From Dentipellis sp. KUC8613 (taxonomy: Eukaryota; Basidiomycota; Agaricomycetes; Russulales; Hericiaceae): a stretch of DNA of 64,000 nucleotides. Below, one piece after another: positions 46,770 to 57,699 of the stretch; the stretch's first letter is position 1; the number at the start of each line of letters is the position of its first letter. The notes beneath the pieces were generated by a model that was not told the DNA's origin, did not search any database, and worked only from the letters and a program-made list of their open reading frames with translations. The stretch lies in contig NSJX01000001.1 in the NCBI GenBank assembly GCA_002286715.1, positions 63,835-127,834 on the forward strand. The letters are read 5' to 3'. A program made the position numbers and the translations under genes.

Positions 46770-46854
46770 TGATTCGGCCCGGGTTCGAACCAGGGACCTT
46801 CTGTGCACCAAATTAATGTTAGACAGATGCGATAACCAACTACGCCACCGAACC
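46770..46854 (-). tRNA. tRNA-Val (AAC) with 11-nt intron
   Basis: On the minus strand the acceptor GGTTCGG (46848-46854) pairs with CCGAATC (46771-46777), and the discriminator is A at 46770. The anticodon stem is TCTGT/ACAGA and the T arm is CCTGG-TTCGAAC-CCGGG. Anticodon AAC is at 46818-46820. An 11-nt intron (46806-46816) sits at 37/38. The body closely resembles yeast tRNA-Val(AAC). Confidence 0.94.
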
Positions 46855-47010
46855 CTTATGAGATATTGTCTTGCAAGCTACATACCGCGCGTGAAATGGC
46901 TGCCATAATTACATAATAATCCGTCGGAGTTTCTGCTTTGAAGTCCGTTCTGGGTAGGAGAGAACGCAGGCCAACGCTCCCTACCGACATCAACGACAAG
47001 GCTGTAAAAG

Positions 47011-47567
47011 ATGGTGAGTGTCCGTTATCCTGCCAGCATTCGTGCCCGGGGATGGCCTGCGTTCACTTCTGCCTTGCACTGCGGTTTCTGTCGTTTTTGA
47101 AGCAGTCCGGACGGGTGGATGGGAACTTTACCGTCCGGATGACATGGTGTACACCCGCGACTTGAAGCACCGTACTGACTCCCAGCCTTCGTTCTCCAGG
47201 CCAAAGCTAAGGCAGCTCCCCCGTCGTCGAGCAGCGGCGGCAAGTCCGCAAAGAAGAAGAAGTGGTCCAAGGGAAAGGTCAAGGACAAGGCGCAGCACGC
47301 CGTCACCCTTGACAAGCCCACCTACGACCGCATCCTGAAGGAAGTGCCGACGTTCCGCTTCATCAGCCAGAGCATCCTCATCGAGCGGCTGAAGGTCAAC
47401 GGCAGCCTTGCGCGTGTTGCCATCAGGCATTTGGAGAAGGAGGGCCAGATCAAGCGCATCGTGCACCACCACGGGCAGCTCATCTACAGTGCGTACCTGC
47501 ATCTTTACGAGGTTTCGAGCAGCTGCTGACTCTATTTCCAGCTCGTTCGACCGCGAGCACGGATTAA
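47011..47567 (+). CDS. RPS25: 40S ribosomal protein S25 (eS25)
   Basis: The 105-residue product matches eS25: a Lys-rich N-terminus ([18 protein letters not shown]), [39 protein letters not shown] and [19 protein letters not shown]. The start codon alone forms the coding part of exon 1: ATG at 47011-47013 is followed directly by GTGAGT, with an intron at 47014-47199, and exon 2 opens with GCC AAA GCT AAG (MAKAKAAPP). A second intron (47489-47541) splits the Thr codon of IYT, and exon 3 ends ASTD-stop. eS25 lies in the small-subunit head and helps IRES and hairpin-start translation. The long first intron is usual for ribosomal protein genes. Confidence 0.95.
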
Positions 47568-48019
47568 ACGCATTACCACTTGTCTCATATCATTTATGCT
47601 CGTCGTTTAAGCCCATGTACCCCATACGCACTCCAAAATCTATGCTTTGAAAAGGCATCGCAACGCATCATTCTCTGCGTCAGAGACGCCTGTGTGAGAT
47701 TGCGAAATTTGTGAACACCGTCGTGAATATTGCTGGGCGCGTTCGCGCACTTCGGACCGTTGTTGTCAATTTTGCGTGCGGTCTAGACTGGAAAATCTAT
47801 GATGATGCCCGGGGCGTGGGCGCCTTTGAGATTGAGAGAGGCGAGCTCACGGCAATCGCGTCTGCATCTGCATCGATAAATCGACGGTGAGAGGCGTTCG
47901 GAGTGGGGCGACTGCATTACATACAGTTCCGGCTGTCTGCAAGGCTTATAGGACAAGCGTAGCGCCGCTCGCCCAAATCGATACCTCACCGTGAGTCCAT
48001 CTTTCTTGTTTCTCACCAC
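47568..48019. other. intergenic region
   Basis: This 452-bp stretch lies between RPS25 and the FGGY kinase gene, both on the plus strand. No gene is seen. Confidence 0.5.
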
Positions 48020-50102
48020 CATGGCAGGCGAAAGTTACTACATCGGCATCGACGTTGGCACTGGCTCCGTCCGCGCGGGCCTCGTCAAGAACGACGGCAC
48101 GCTCGTCGCCTCGTCCACCAAGGACACCACCACCTGGCGCGACTCGCACGACCACCGCATTTTCGAGCAGTCCACCACCGAAATTTGGGCCGGCATCTGT
48201 GCCTGTGTCCGCGACGTTCTCGCAGAGTCGAAGGTGTCCCCCGCCGACGTCAAGGGAATCGGCTTCGATGCGACCTGCTCGCTCACCGTTTCTGATCTGA
48301 ACGGCGAACCCGTCTCCGTGACCAAGGGCGCCGACGTCGGCAAAAACGGCGAGCGCAACATCTGCCTCTGGGCGGACCACCGCGCAGAGGAGGAGGCGGA
48401 GCTGATCAACAGCAAAAAGTCGATCGTGCTCAACTACGTCGGCGGCACGATGAGTGTGCGTCTGTCCGCCATCCGAAAGCCGCATCCCGCTGATCCGCCC
48501 GTAGCTCGAGATGGAGGTCCCCAAGATCCTCTGGCTCAAGAAGCGCATGGACCCCAAGCTCTTCGCGCGCTGCCAGTTCTTTGATCTCCCCGACTTCCTC
48601 ACGTATCATGCCACGGGCTTCAACACGCGCTCGGTCTGCTCCATCACCTGCAAGGAATCTTACGTCCCCGATAAGGGCTGGCAGGCCGACTTCTTCGAGT
48701 CCATCGGGCTTCCCGAAATCCCCGCAAACGGGTTCAAGCAGATGGGCGCCGTCGATGGCGATGTCCTCACTGCTGGCTCACCTGTTGGCAAGGGTCTGTC
48801 GAAGCGCGCCGCCGAGGAGCTTGGTCTCCTCGAGGGCACGCCTGTCGGCAGTGGTGTCATTGACGCGTACGTACCACACATATGCGCTCCACTTTATCCC
48901 CACCTGACGCCGAGAAGGTATGCAGGGTGGCTTGGCACCATCGCAGCACGCCACGAGGAGGGGGGCAAGTTGTCTGAGCGCGTAGCCTTCGAGGAGTCCG
49001 GACACCGTCTCGCAGCTGTCGCTGGTACGAGCACATGTCACATTGTCCAGGTACGTTCCTTGTGTCTTGAAATTTGATGTCAGGCTCACGTCTCCATAGA
49101 GCAAGGAAGGCGTATTCGTCGATGGTGTTTGGGGCCCGTATAAGGTACGCTCCGTCGGAATCTTTGAGGGCTGATTCTTATTCGGCTCTGTAGGATGCGG
49201 TCTTCCCCGGTTGGTGGATGAACGAGGGTGGCCAATCCTCCACTGGTCAAGTGCGTACTTTACGACTGCGACTGAGCTAACAACTGACGTTTGCCTCTCA
49301 CAGCTGATTGACTTCATGATTACCACTCACCCTGCCTACGCTGAGCTCAAGCAGGTTGCGGCGGACCGCAAGACTAACATCCATCAAGGTCAGACAAGGC
49401 CAACCCTACCTTTCTGCCCTTCTAACGCCCCTTCTAGTACTCGCTGATACTCTTGAGGAGATCCGCAAGCGTGAGGGCGCCGAAACATGGACGGAAGTTC
49501 TCAAGTTCATGCACTTCTACCCCGATCTGCACGGTATGCCCTCCCACCTTCATCCTCCCCAACGACGTGCCTAACACATCCCAGGCAACCGCTCCCCCAT
49601 CGCCGACCCCCGCATGCGCGGCTCCCTCATGGGGCTCACGCTCGACTCCTCCCTGCACGACCTCGCGCGCAAGTACGCGCTCACGCTCGAGGCGATCGCG
49701 CTGCAGACGCGGCACATCGTCGACGCGCTCAACACCGCGGGGCACACGATCAACACGATCTACATGTCGGGCTCGCAGGCGCAGAACCGCGCGATGATGC
49801 GCCTCTTCGCCAACGCGTGCCACATGCCCGTCGTCCTCCCGCACTCGTACTCTGCCGCGGTCGTCCTCGGCGCGGCCATGCTTGGACGCTTCGCGGCGGA
49901 GTGGAAGCCCGGCATGTCGCGCGACGAGCACAACAAGAAGCTCTGGGCGATCATGGTCGAGATGACCCCGCCCGCGACGATTGTGCAGCCCTCGGCGACG
50001 CCGAAGGAGGACAAAATGCTTGAGGCGAAGTATAGGATCTTCAGGGAGAGCATTGACCTGCAGAAAAGGTGGAGAGAGGATATGGAGGAGGCGAGCAGGT
50101 GA
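48020..50102 (+). CDS. FGGY-family carbohydrate kinase (D-ribulokinase-like, YDR109C/FGGY orthologue type)
   Basis: About eight exons run from the ATG at 48020 (MAGESYYIGIDVGTGSVRAG) to the TGA at 50100-50102 (WREDMEEASR). The N-terminal phosphate loop DVGTGSVRAGLV, the sugar-binding motif ICLWADHRAEEEA, the GFNTRSVCSITCKE block and the C-terminal ATPase segment SGSQAQNRAMMRLFANACH are all visible. The final exons carry SPIADPRMRGSLMGLTLDSS, typical of the eukaryotic FGGY branch. Members phosphorylate ketoses, with D-ribulose the known substrate of the human and yeast-like branch, in the cytosol. Small central exons include KEGVFVDGVWGPYK and DAVFPGWWMNEGGQSSTGQ, a family hallmark. Substrate choice is inferred from the branch, not shown by the sequence. 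Confidence 0.92.
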
Positions 50103-51471
50103 TTGTAGACCGACGGATGGAATATCCAGTGGTATAGACAAAGACGGACTATAGATTGTACCGATAATTTTGACTTCCCCGGGCTCCTAGAAATGGGTTT
50201 CGTTATAGAGAGGAAGCCCCGCCCAGTCCACCGTGTGCCGTTCATATCTCCCCCCCTTGTATATGACCGGTTTCCCTTGAGACAAGCCGGCGGCCGTGGC
50301 AGTAACAGAATCGACGGCCCACTAATGTTCGCTCCATCGGACCTGAAATCATCCACCACACCTATCCCTTGTGGAAGTACAGATAATTCTGTGAGGACAG
50401 AACCCACATATATACAGGCACACAAAAGCGACAAGGCAGTTATCACCGATTGAAAACGCTAGCTCAGAATCCTTGTTCGTATACGAACAAACATTGACAA
50501 ATAAGCCTCGCGCAGCCACTGGTTTGGGGCCTTTCGAGTTGTACTCACACAGTCCCTCAACCTCGCAATGCCTTCTGCAGTTCCATCGTTCCTACGTCGT
50601 TCATGCCTGCTCCTTGATCTTTTAAACTACATCAAGCCGCCGCGCTGCACAAGTTCAGCATAGCGGCTGACGTGCTCCGGTTGATCGAGTAACGTGGCTA
50701 GCCCCAATAGTGACCAACTCAAGCCGGCCATGGACGAAAATCGCCGGTTGATCTGGGGGCATTCGAGATACGTACGATGTTTGTGGGCTCAGTGAGCCGT
50801 TATCTGCCGGCTTCTCTTCATCCTAGCCGGACCGGGCCATTGACGACCTAGATACACACTCCCAATCCCGCCCCACCCGTTGTCATCCGACGACTTCGTG
50901 TTCGTTCGTCGGATGGCCTACGCTTAAAGGACCCTCTCATCTGCAGTATGGACTGACTTGTACAAGACACTCAGATTGCGACGCACATCACATGGGCCTG
51001 GTATTTCAGTTCCACCCAAAGACAGGCAGGCTAGCACTTGCGATTTGTCCGGATACTCCAACTAGAATATGGGTGACAACTCTTCGCATAAGTGTTTGCG
51101 AGCAAATGCGCTATACACCATCAATAATCGCCAGGGGTGTCATGGTCCCTTGCATCTCATCGCTCTGCGAAGGTACAACATGGTATTGTTTCAACGGGTC
51201 ATCCTCAAGTTGTGGTATAAATTATTGTCGTACATTTATTCTTGAATTCACTACTGCCTAACGATCATCTGGACCAGACGTGGCGATTTGGTCCCCACAT
51301 CGTTGTGACCAGCCTTCTAGGCGTTTCAATTTGGTCCAACCGCCCACCGAAGCCATTCCATGCTAACCTCGCGCACCCAGTCGAAACATACCAGGCCATT
51401 CTGCAATTCTCATTCACAAACCATGCCGCAAGCCTCCCTGCCCCCCCCCAGCAAGTTCACTTTCGCCCACC
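50103..51471. other. long intergenic region upstream of membrane family member 3
   Basis: This 1.37-kb stretch has no supported gene. It contains several GCCGG-containing palindromic words (about 50670-50830) and a TATAAAT-like stretch near 51217, some 250 bp before the next ATG. Confidence 0.5.
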
Positions 51472-52971
51472 ATGGCCCCCGCTCAAGCAATCGCATCCAA
51501 GCCTACACCCAACCCAACCAGCCCTATCCTTACCTACCTCGGCATCATCCTCGTCCTCCTCTTTCTCATCGTCCTCACTCTCTCTTCTTGGTTCCTCATC
51601 CGCACCGTCCGCCGCCGTCGCACCTCCCGCGCCACGCCCCCGCGCGAGCTCGTGCTCTGCACGCTGCTCGCAAAGGACGCGCCGCCGACGTTCCGCGCGA
51701 CGTGTGCCGCCCTCATCGCCCAGTCCACCGCCCTCGCGACCGCGCCCGCGCGCCTCGGAGTCATGCCCTCGCAACTCGGCGGGCAGAAGCTCAAGCTCCT
51801 CCGCGACTCGATGGACTTCGCCTGCCAAGGCCTCGCGCGCTCCGCGTCATGGGGCACCGCCGCCTTCGGCCTCTTCGGCAACCCCCTCCCCGGCACCCCT
51901 CCGCCCACACCCACCTCCGCCTTCGCCCCCGCCGCACCAGTCAGCCACCGCCTTAGCGCGGACAATATTGTCGAGAAGCTGCTCGCGCTCCAAGGCACGC
52001 GCGACTTCGACATCGAGGCTGACGCGGAGGCTGGCAGCCCGCCCCGAGACAGGGCCGGGCTGTTCCAGTACACCATGCAGCTGACGGACGCGTTCGAAGA
52101 CGCAAGCGACCCGGCACCAACCACCGTCACCCCTGCGCCGACTCTCGAGGCTGCCCTCAAGCCCGCGACGGAGTCCGCGCCGGAGGTGCCCGCCAACGCC
52201 ACCGTCGCTACCGCTTCTACTACCACTACTGCCACCGTCACCACCACCGCCATCACCGCTGCGACTCCCGAGGCTGCCCTTGAGCCCGCGACGGAGTCGT
52301 CCACCACCGCCACCGCTACTTGCGCATCAAAGGAGGATGCGAAGGATGCACCGGCGGACGCGAAGCTGGATGGTCAGGTTTCGGTCCCGGTGCACGTGCG
52401 CGCGCCCAAGTCTGCGCTGAAGAAGACTTCAGCCGCTAGCACGGATGCGCAGAAGAAGCTCCTCGCGGTCGCATTCTGCGACCCCGTCTTTTCGATCCGC
52501 GAGTTCGACAGGTACACCGCGCCTGCGCTGCCCGCGATCATGGTCACCTTCCCCTCGAACGACGACATCATCAGCGGGCTCGAGGCGAAGGCGGAGAAGG
52601 AGAAGGAGAAGGGGGACAGCATTGGCCTGGGGATAGGGATGTGGGCGGGCAAGCTGGGGCTGATGGATACCCTGCGCCCGGAGGCCAGAGAGATCAAGGA
52701 GAAGGAGAAGGAGAAGCCGATTATCCTCGGCTCGGCACCCCGCCGCCCCCGCCGCCCCAGCGTCAACATCGCGGACGAGAACTTCGCTGGCGTCACCACA
52801 AGCACGGCCACCACTAGGACCACCACCATCGCGCCTTGCGACCTGCGCCACGTCCACACCTACCGGCGCCCGGGGCTCGAGCTGCGCACGATCAAGCCGC
52901 GCCCCGTGCGCGCGGTGCTTTCCTCCCTTGCGCAGAATGGCGCGAGGGCGCAGAGGCCCATTCCTTTCTGA
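51472..52971 (+). CDS. single-pass membrane protein, local family member 3
   Basis: This intronless 499-residue protein starts MAPAQAIASKPTPNPTS. A membrane span covers about residues 20-42 (ILTYLGIILVLLFLIVLTL), followed by the basic run LIRTVRRRRTS. Blocks shared with member 2 are APPTFRATCAALIAQSTALA, TAPARLGVMPSQLGGQKL, SMDFACQGLARSASW, IVEKLLALQGTRDFDIEAD, RAGLFQYTMQLTDAFEDASD and IILGSAPRRPRRPSVNIADE followed by NF and a Thr-rich run. Between these lie a Thr/Ala-rich tandem with two near copies of a PEAAL(K/E)PATES unit, and a block LLAVAFCDPVFSIREFDRYT. No known domain. Tail composition suggests a regulatory or scaffolding cytosolic region; no function is proposed. Confidence 0.85.
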   Translation: MAPAQAIASKPTPNPTSPILTYLGIILVLLFLIVLTLSSWFLIRTVRRRRTSRATPPRELVLCTLLAKDAPPTFRATCAALIAQSTALATAPARLGVMPSQLGGQKLKLLRDSMDFACQGLARSASWGTAAFGLFGNPLPGTPPPTPTSAFAPAAPVSHRLSADNIVEKLLALQGTRDFDIEADAEAGSPPRDRAGLFQYTMQLTDAFEDASDPAPTTVTPAPTLEAALKPATESAPEVPANATVATASTTTTATVTTTAITAATPEAALEPATESSTTATATCASKEDAKDAPADAKLDGQVSVPVHVRAPKSALKKTSAASTDAQKKLLAVAFCDPVFSIREFDRYTAPALPAIMVTFPSNDDIISGLEAKAEKEKEKGDSIGLGIGMWAGKLGLMDTLRPEAREIKEKEKEKPIILGSAPRRPRRPSVNIADENFAGVTTSTATTRTTTIAPCDLRHVHTYRRPGLELRTIKPRPVRAVLSSLAQNGARAQRPIPF

Positions 52972-53846
52972 AGTGAAGACTCTGGTCTTCGACGTGTTGG
53001 AGTTGGAGTTGGATTTGGAGATCGGTCAGTTGCAGTTGCAGTGTCGAGTTCCTTTCCACATCCCCCATCACACCCATAGTTTCTCGGTTTTGGTATTGTA
53101 TTCGTATTCTGCGCATCTAGTCTCGGACACCATAGCATTGCATTGTATCGTTATTAATATCGTCTCGGCCGCATTGTACCCCGCATTGGAACCATCGCAT
53201 TCGTACCAGTACTGTACTCGCATTGTCGCATTAATATCGCATTCGTTCCGGAATTTATTGATCGTCGCTTCGTTCAAATTTGGAATGACTTCAACGGTCC
53301 AGTTCAAAGCAACAACAGAACTCATCACCCAAAGACTCGGGAGAAATACCAGGTATCCTTCATTCCAGATACTATAAATCTGTAATACTGTATACATCGC
53401 ACCAACCAGCCAGCCACTAGTCACTAGTCACTAAACAGTAAATAAAAAAATACACACAGACCGCGCATAGCAACGACATCTGGGAAACAACACAAAGGTA
53501 GTATATACAATACTAATAGCCATCAAACACGAAGCACAGCGGCGGACGAGGACGAGGACGTTAACGTTAAGATGGGCATGGGCGTGGGTGTGGGCAGTCC
53601 GGGGTCCAGGCGCGGGGAATGGGATGTAAAGCAAGAAGGCGTGATAAGTAGCAGCAGAACGGAGAGCGCGGGTAGCATGCATGGACGTCGACACGATGGG
53701 GATGAGGGTGAGGGTGAAGATGAGGGGGCGAATAAGTACTGAGCAGTGAGCAAGGAGCAATGTGACAACAACACGATCATGGCATCCCGACTATACCACA
53801 TTCCACAAGCACAAGCAGACCGAGAAGCCAAAAGCGCAAGCAGAGG
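52972..53846. other. convergent 3' region
   Basis: This 875-bp stretch lies between membrane family member 3 and the SS18-like gene. It has runs of GCATTG/ATCGCATT-type words at about 53120-53260 that read as a loose simple repeat. No gene is seen. Confidence 0.5.
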
Positions 53847-56800
53847 CTACGACCAGTTAAACAGGTCGTTCATCTCGAGCGGCACCCCCACGTCGAACCC
53901 CAGATCCTGTCCCTGCTGGTTGCCCTGCTGCTGCTGCTGTTGCTGCTGCTGGCCGCCATCCATCCCAAACTGGCCCGCCCCAGCGCCCCCAAACGCGAAC
54001 CCACCACCTCCGCCGCCGCCCCCAGCTCCGCCCTGCCAGCTCTGGCCTCCCGCCCCCGGCGACGGCGCCGCCTGCGCGAACGACGTGCGGCTATGCGCGC
54101 TGCCGGGCGGACTCGCGCCATACGACGCGCCGCCCATCTGCTGCATCTGCGCCGCATTCCACCCGGCCCCTCCACCCCCTCCACCCACCCCACCGCCCGT
54201 CATCTGCGGGTTCACAAACCCACCCCCGCCCCCGCCCGGCGACGGCGCGCCGAGCTGCGCCTGCGCCTGTGCCTGTGCCTGCGCCTGCATGATCATCGCG
54301 CGCTGGTAGTCCTGGTTCTGCGCGGGGCCGCCGAGGCGCGGCGTCATCGGCGACGGCGCGTTCTCGCTCGGCGAGCGCGTCGCGCGCGCGAGCCCGCGCA
54401 TGCCCGGGCCGAACGCGCCGGGCGGCGGCGAGCCCGCGTTCATCGCGTTCACGCCGAACGCGCCGCCCGCGCCCGAGCCCGGCCGCGGTGCACCGCGCAG
54501 GAGCTGCTGCTGTTGCTGCTGCTGCTGCATGAGGAACAGCTGGCGCTGCTGCGGGTTCATCGCGCTCAGCTGCGCCATCTGCTGCTGCGTGAGCGTCGGC
54601 GCGCCCGTGCGCGGGTCGATGCCGCCGCCGCCGTTGCTGCCGTTCCCGCCACCGCCGCTGCCACCACCGCCGGGGTTGGAGTTCGGGTTTGGCGTGCCGG
54701 CGTTGAAGGAGAAGGCGGATTGCGGGGAGCGCGTGGGCAGGTGCATGGATTGCGGCATGGGCGACTGGTGCGCCATGGGCATTGGGGAGTTGCTGGACCC
54801 GCCGGGGCCGGTCATGCCGGGGAACTGGCCGCTCTCGCGCTGCTGCTGCTGCTGCTGGAGGGCGGCTGCGCGTTGCTGCTGCTGCTGCTGTTCGCGTTGC
54901 TGCTGCTGCTGTTCCCTCTGCTGCTGCTGCCGGGTCTGCATCTGCACCTATATGCGCGTCAGCACACCGCATGTATGCGCCGAATAAATACAAGCATGAC
55001 TCACATGCACGGACTGCATCTTCTGCAGCTGCGCCTGCAGCGGCATCGACATGAACCCGGGGACGGTGCTCGCGAGGTACTTGACGAGGCCGTTGTTCGG
55101 GTCGTGCAGCATCTGGACGTACTGCATCCCCGACGGGCCGAACGCATTCAGCACCTGCTGGTACGCATTATGGTTGTCCTGGTTCCGCGCGCCGCCCATC
55201 CCGCCCTGGCCTCCTCCCCCTCCCCCACCGCCTCCGCCCATACCGCCCATACCTCCGCCCATGCCCTGCATATTCCCCATGCCGCCCATCATGTGCTCTC
55301 CTCCGAGCCCCTTTCCGGGCGGCGACATCTGCCGCGCGCCTTGCTGCTGGGCATGCTGGGCCTGTTGTTGCGCCTGTTGTTGAGCCTGCTGCTGAGCCTG
55401 CGCCTCCCGCTGGGCCTGCTGCTGCTGGGCCTGCTGTTGCGCCTGTTGCTGCGCCTGCTGTTGCTGCTGCTGGGCCTGCTGCTCGCGCTGTTGTTGTTGC
55501 TGCTGTTGCTGTTGCTGCTGCATCATCATCGCCTGGCGCATCTGCATCTGCCTCGCCCGCTCCCTCGCAGCCACGAGCTGCGCGTCCGTCGGCTGGACGT
55601 ACGGCGTCTGCTGGCCCTGGCCATGCGCGGCGCCGGGGCCCGCGCCCTGCGGCGGGAGCATCGCGGCGCCGAGGCTCTTGTGCTCGCCCGTGTCGCGGCG
55701 CTTGTGCGCCATGTCGCCGCCGTCGTCCGCGCGGTCGCGCTTGAGCGAGAGCCCGCCCTGCGCCTGCGCCTGCGCCTGTGCCTGCGCGTTCTGCCGCGCG
55801 CGCTCCTTCGTGAAGAGCGCGGGGAGCTCGGCGTAGAGCTGCTGGATGCGCTCGTTCGAGATGAAGTCGAGCGGCGGCGGGGCCACGAAGATGGGGAGGA
55901 GCATGTGCATGCGGTTCTGTGGGTGGAAAGCAGTCAGTGGGGGTGCGGGAAGTGCGTGCGAGGGGATGGGCGCACCGGTTGGCTGTGTGAGTCGGCGGCG
56001 GAGGCCATCCAGCCCAGGTTGGACTGTAGCCGTGTGGCATACCTGCACGAGCGTCGTTAGTCGTAGGAGTGCGCATATGGCCACGCGAGTACTCACTGTT
56101 GGTATCGAAGGTCGTTACTGGGTATTGAGCGCGCCTGGAAGCCCATGCAGGCCCTACATCGGTGCATCAGCGCACAGAGTCATGATGAAGCTACGACACA
56201 CTCACTTGAGCAGTTCGTGGTTGAGCTCGAGGACAGTGAGCACCTTCATGCTCGGCGCGCTGGTGGAAGGCGCGATGTGCGGCTGGAAGTTGTCAGGGAG
56301 GCGCGGCGTGCCGAACGACGAGGGGCCCGCGACGGGCGTCTGGGGCGGCTGCGACTCGCGCTGGGGCGGGCCCCGCATCTTTTGTGTGCCATTCGCGTGC
56401 GGGGGCTGCTGTGACGGCCGGCGCTGCTGTTGCTGCTGCTGCTGGGGCTGCTGCTGCGACGGGGGCTTCTGCGCAGGCTGCTTTTGCTCGGGCGACGCGG
56501 GCGCGGGCGTCGCCGGCTCGTCGGCGGGTGGCTCGTCGTCGTCGTCATCGTCGTCTGGGGCGGGCGAGAGCTCGCTGAGGGGCGTGAGGGGGCGTGAGGG
56601 GGGCTCGAGCGCGTCGGGCGCGAGGTCGGAGCGGGGCGCGTCGGTGATGGGGGTTGTCGTCGTGTCCTGTTTTAGTGGGGGTGCTGATGTGGGGGCGGGG
56701 GCGGCCTCGGCAGCGTCGGGGGCGGCGGTGGTGGTGGGTTCAGAGTCGGGTTCGGGCTCGGGGGGACGGTCGCGCGGAGAGGAGTCGGGAGCGGGGGTAA

Positions 56801-56915
56801 GGGACGAGTGGGAGTGGGCGGGGGAGGGCGGGGGTTTGACGCGGCCGTCGATGTCTTTGGCGGGGTCGTCGGTGGGGGCGGGAGGCCATTGGGGGCTGTG
56901 GTCGAGAGTGAGCAT
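53847..56915 (-). CDS. SS18/SSXT-domain protein with long polyglutamine and glycine-rich tail, probable SWI/SNF-type chromatin remodeller subunit
   Basis: It starts MLTLDHSPQWPPAP (ATG 56913-56915); an in-frame upstream extension to 57023 is possible. After a disordered Pro/Asp-rich stretch comes MKVLTVLELNHELLK, then after short introns GFQARSIPSNDLRYQQ, then YATRLQSNLGWMASAADS. Together these form the SSXT signature: two helices with LxxNxxLI, QYQxxLxxNLxxLAxxAD. A second block with RMHMLLPIFVAPPPLDFIS and RIQQLYAELPALFTKERA follows. The rest is long Gln, Ala-Gln and Gly tracts, interrupted by VLNAFGPSGMQYVQMLHD, ending GFDVGVPLEMNDLFNWS. Animal SS18 is a BAF (SWI/SNF) subunit whose Gln/Gly/Tyr-rich tail drives condensates. 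The SSXT call comes from motif similarity; membership in a fungal remodeller is inferred. Confidence 0.8.
55330..55525 (-). repeat. CTG/CAG-rich polyglutamine tract
   Basis: Tandem CTG, TTG and GCCTG words on the plus strand encode Gln and Ala-Gln runs on the minus strand in the SS18-like protein. Similar but shorter tracts lie at about 53925-53952, 54508-54530 and 54838-54935. These are prone to length change and to assembly error. Confidence 0.85.
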
Positions 56916-57480
56916 GGAGCGGGCGTTCGAGCCTGGGGATGGCCGAGGAACAGAGACGACGACGAGCGGGCGAAAAATGCGATCAGAGACGCTGCGAACC
57001 CTCGCCAGGCCGCCCCGCGTCAACGCCCCGTGCGACTTTCCCCCGCTCCGGCGCCGTCTCTCTCTACCAAGCCTCGCTCTCTCTCTACCTAACCTCCCGC
57101 TCTTATATACACATGCTCAAAGGTACCTCTAAATTACAGCATGATCGGTCCACACGCCTCCTCTCAGTCTCGGAGCCTTGTCTCTTTTCAGTCTGATCGC
57201 ACCCTCATCAAGCTTCTCCCACCGGCACAATGTCATTTAGCCCTGACCGCACCGTCGCCAAGTGCCATCTCCATTGCGTATACACTCTTGCGGGCCACCG
57301 ACGCAATCATTATGCAGTCACCACCCATCCCATCCTACCTCGATCAGTCATCACTGGCTTCAATCAGCCAGAGGCCGCGGTAGATGCATTCGCATGGCTG
57401 AAACAGCCAAGGAGACACTCACCGTATATGCAATGACTGTCTGCACCTGATTGCGATCACACTCACCGAAGCAAATCGAA

Positions 57481-57507
57481 TACGTTTGTCCGGAAAATCT
57501 ATGATAA
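57481..57507 (+). repeat. 27-bp direct repeat, copy 1
   Basis: TACGTTTGTCCGG followed by AAAATCTATGATAA recurs at 57673-57699 with one mismatch (A to G), 192 bp apart. Confidence 0.8.
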
Positions 57508-57672
57508 ACAACTAATGGCAGAAATTAAAAACATGAGCAATATGAACGTACAGTCGCCCTGGGACCCTGGCTACCAGCAGTACAAACACCCCAGGTCTCG
57601 CAGTCGAGAAGTAGGAAACACGTTTGCAGAAAGAACGCACCTACCGACTCGAGGCACCTCGAGTCCCTTATG

Positions 57673-57699
57673 TACGTTTGTCCGGAAAATCTGTGATAA
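57673..57699 (+). repeat. 27-bp direct repeat, copy 2
   Basis: This is the second copy, identical to 57481-57507 except for one A-to-G change (ATCTGTGATAA). Flanks differ, so the repeat ends are sharp. Confidence 0.8.

Noticed and set aside
47014..47199. Possible snoRNA inside RPS25 intron 1 (a GGATGACA and a CTGA word)
   Set aside because: The C-like box departs from RTGATGA, the terminal stem is missing and no guide match was made; not enough to call.
53940..56060. 706-codon plus-strand open frame rich in Leu and Arg
   Set aside because: It is the antisense shadow of the CAG-rich SS18-like gene; its composition is set by the repeat on the other strand.
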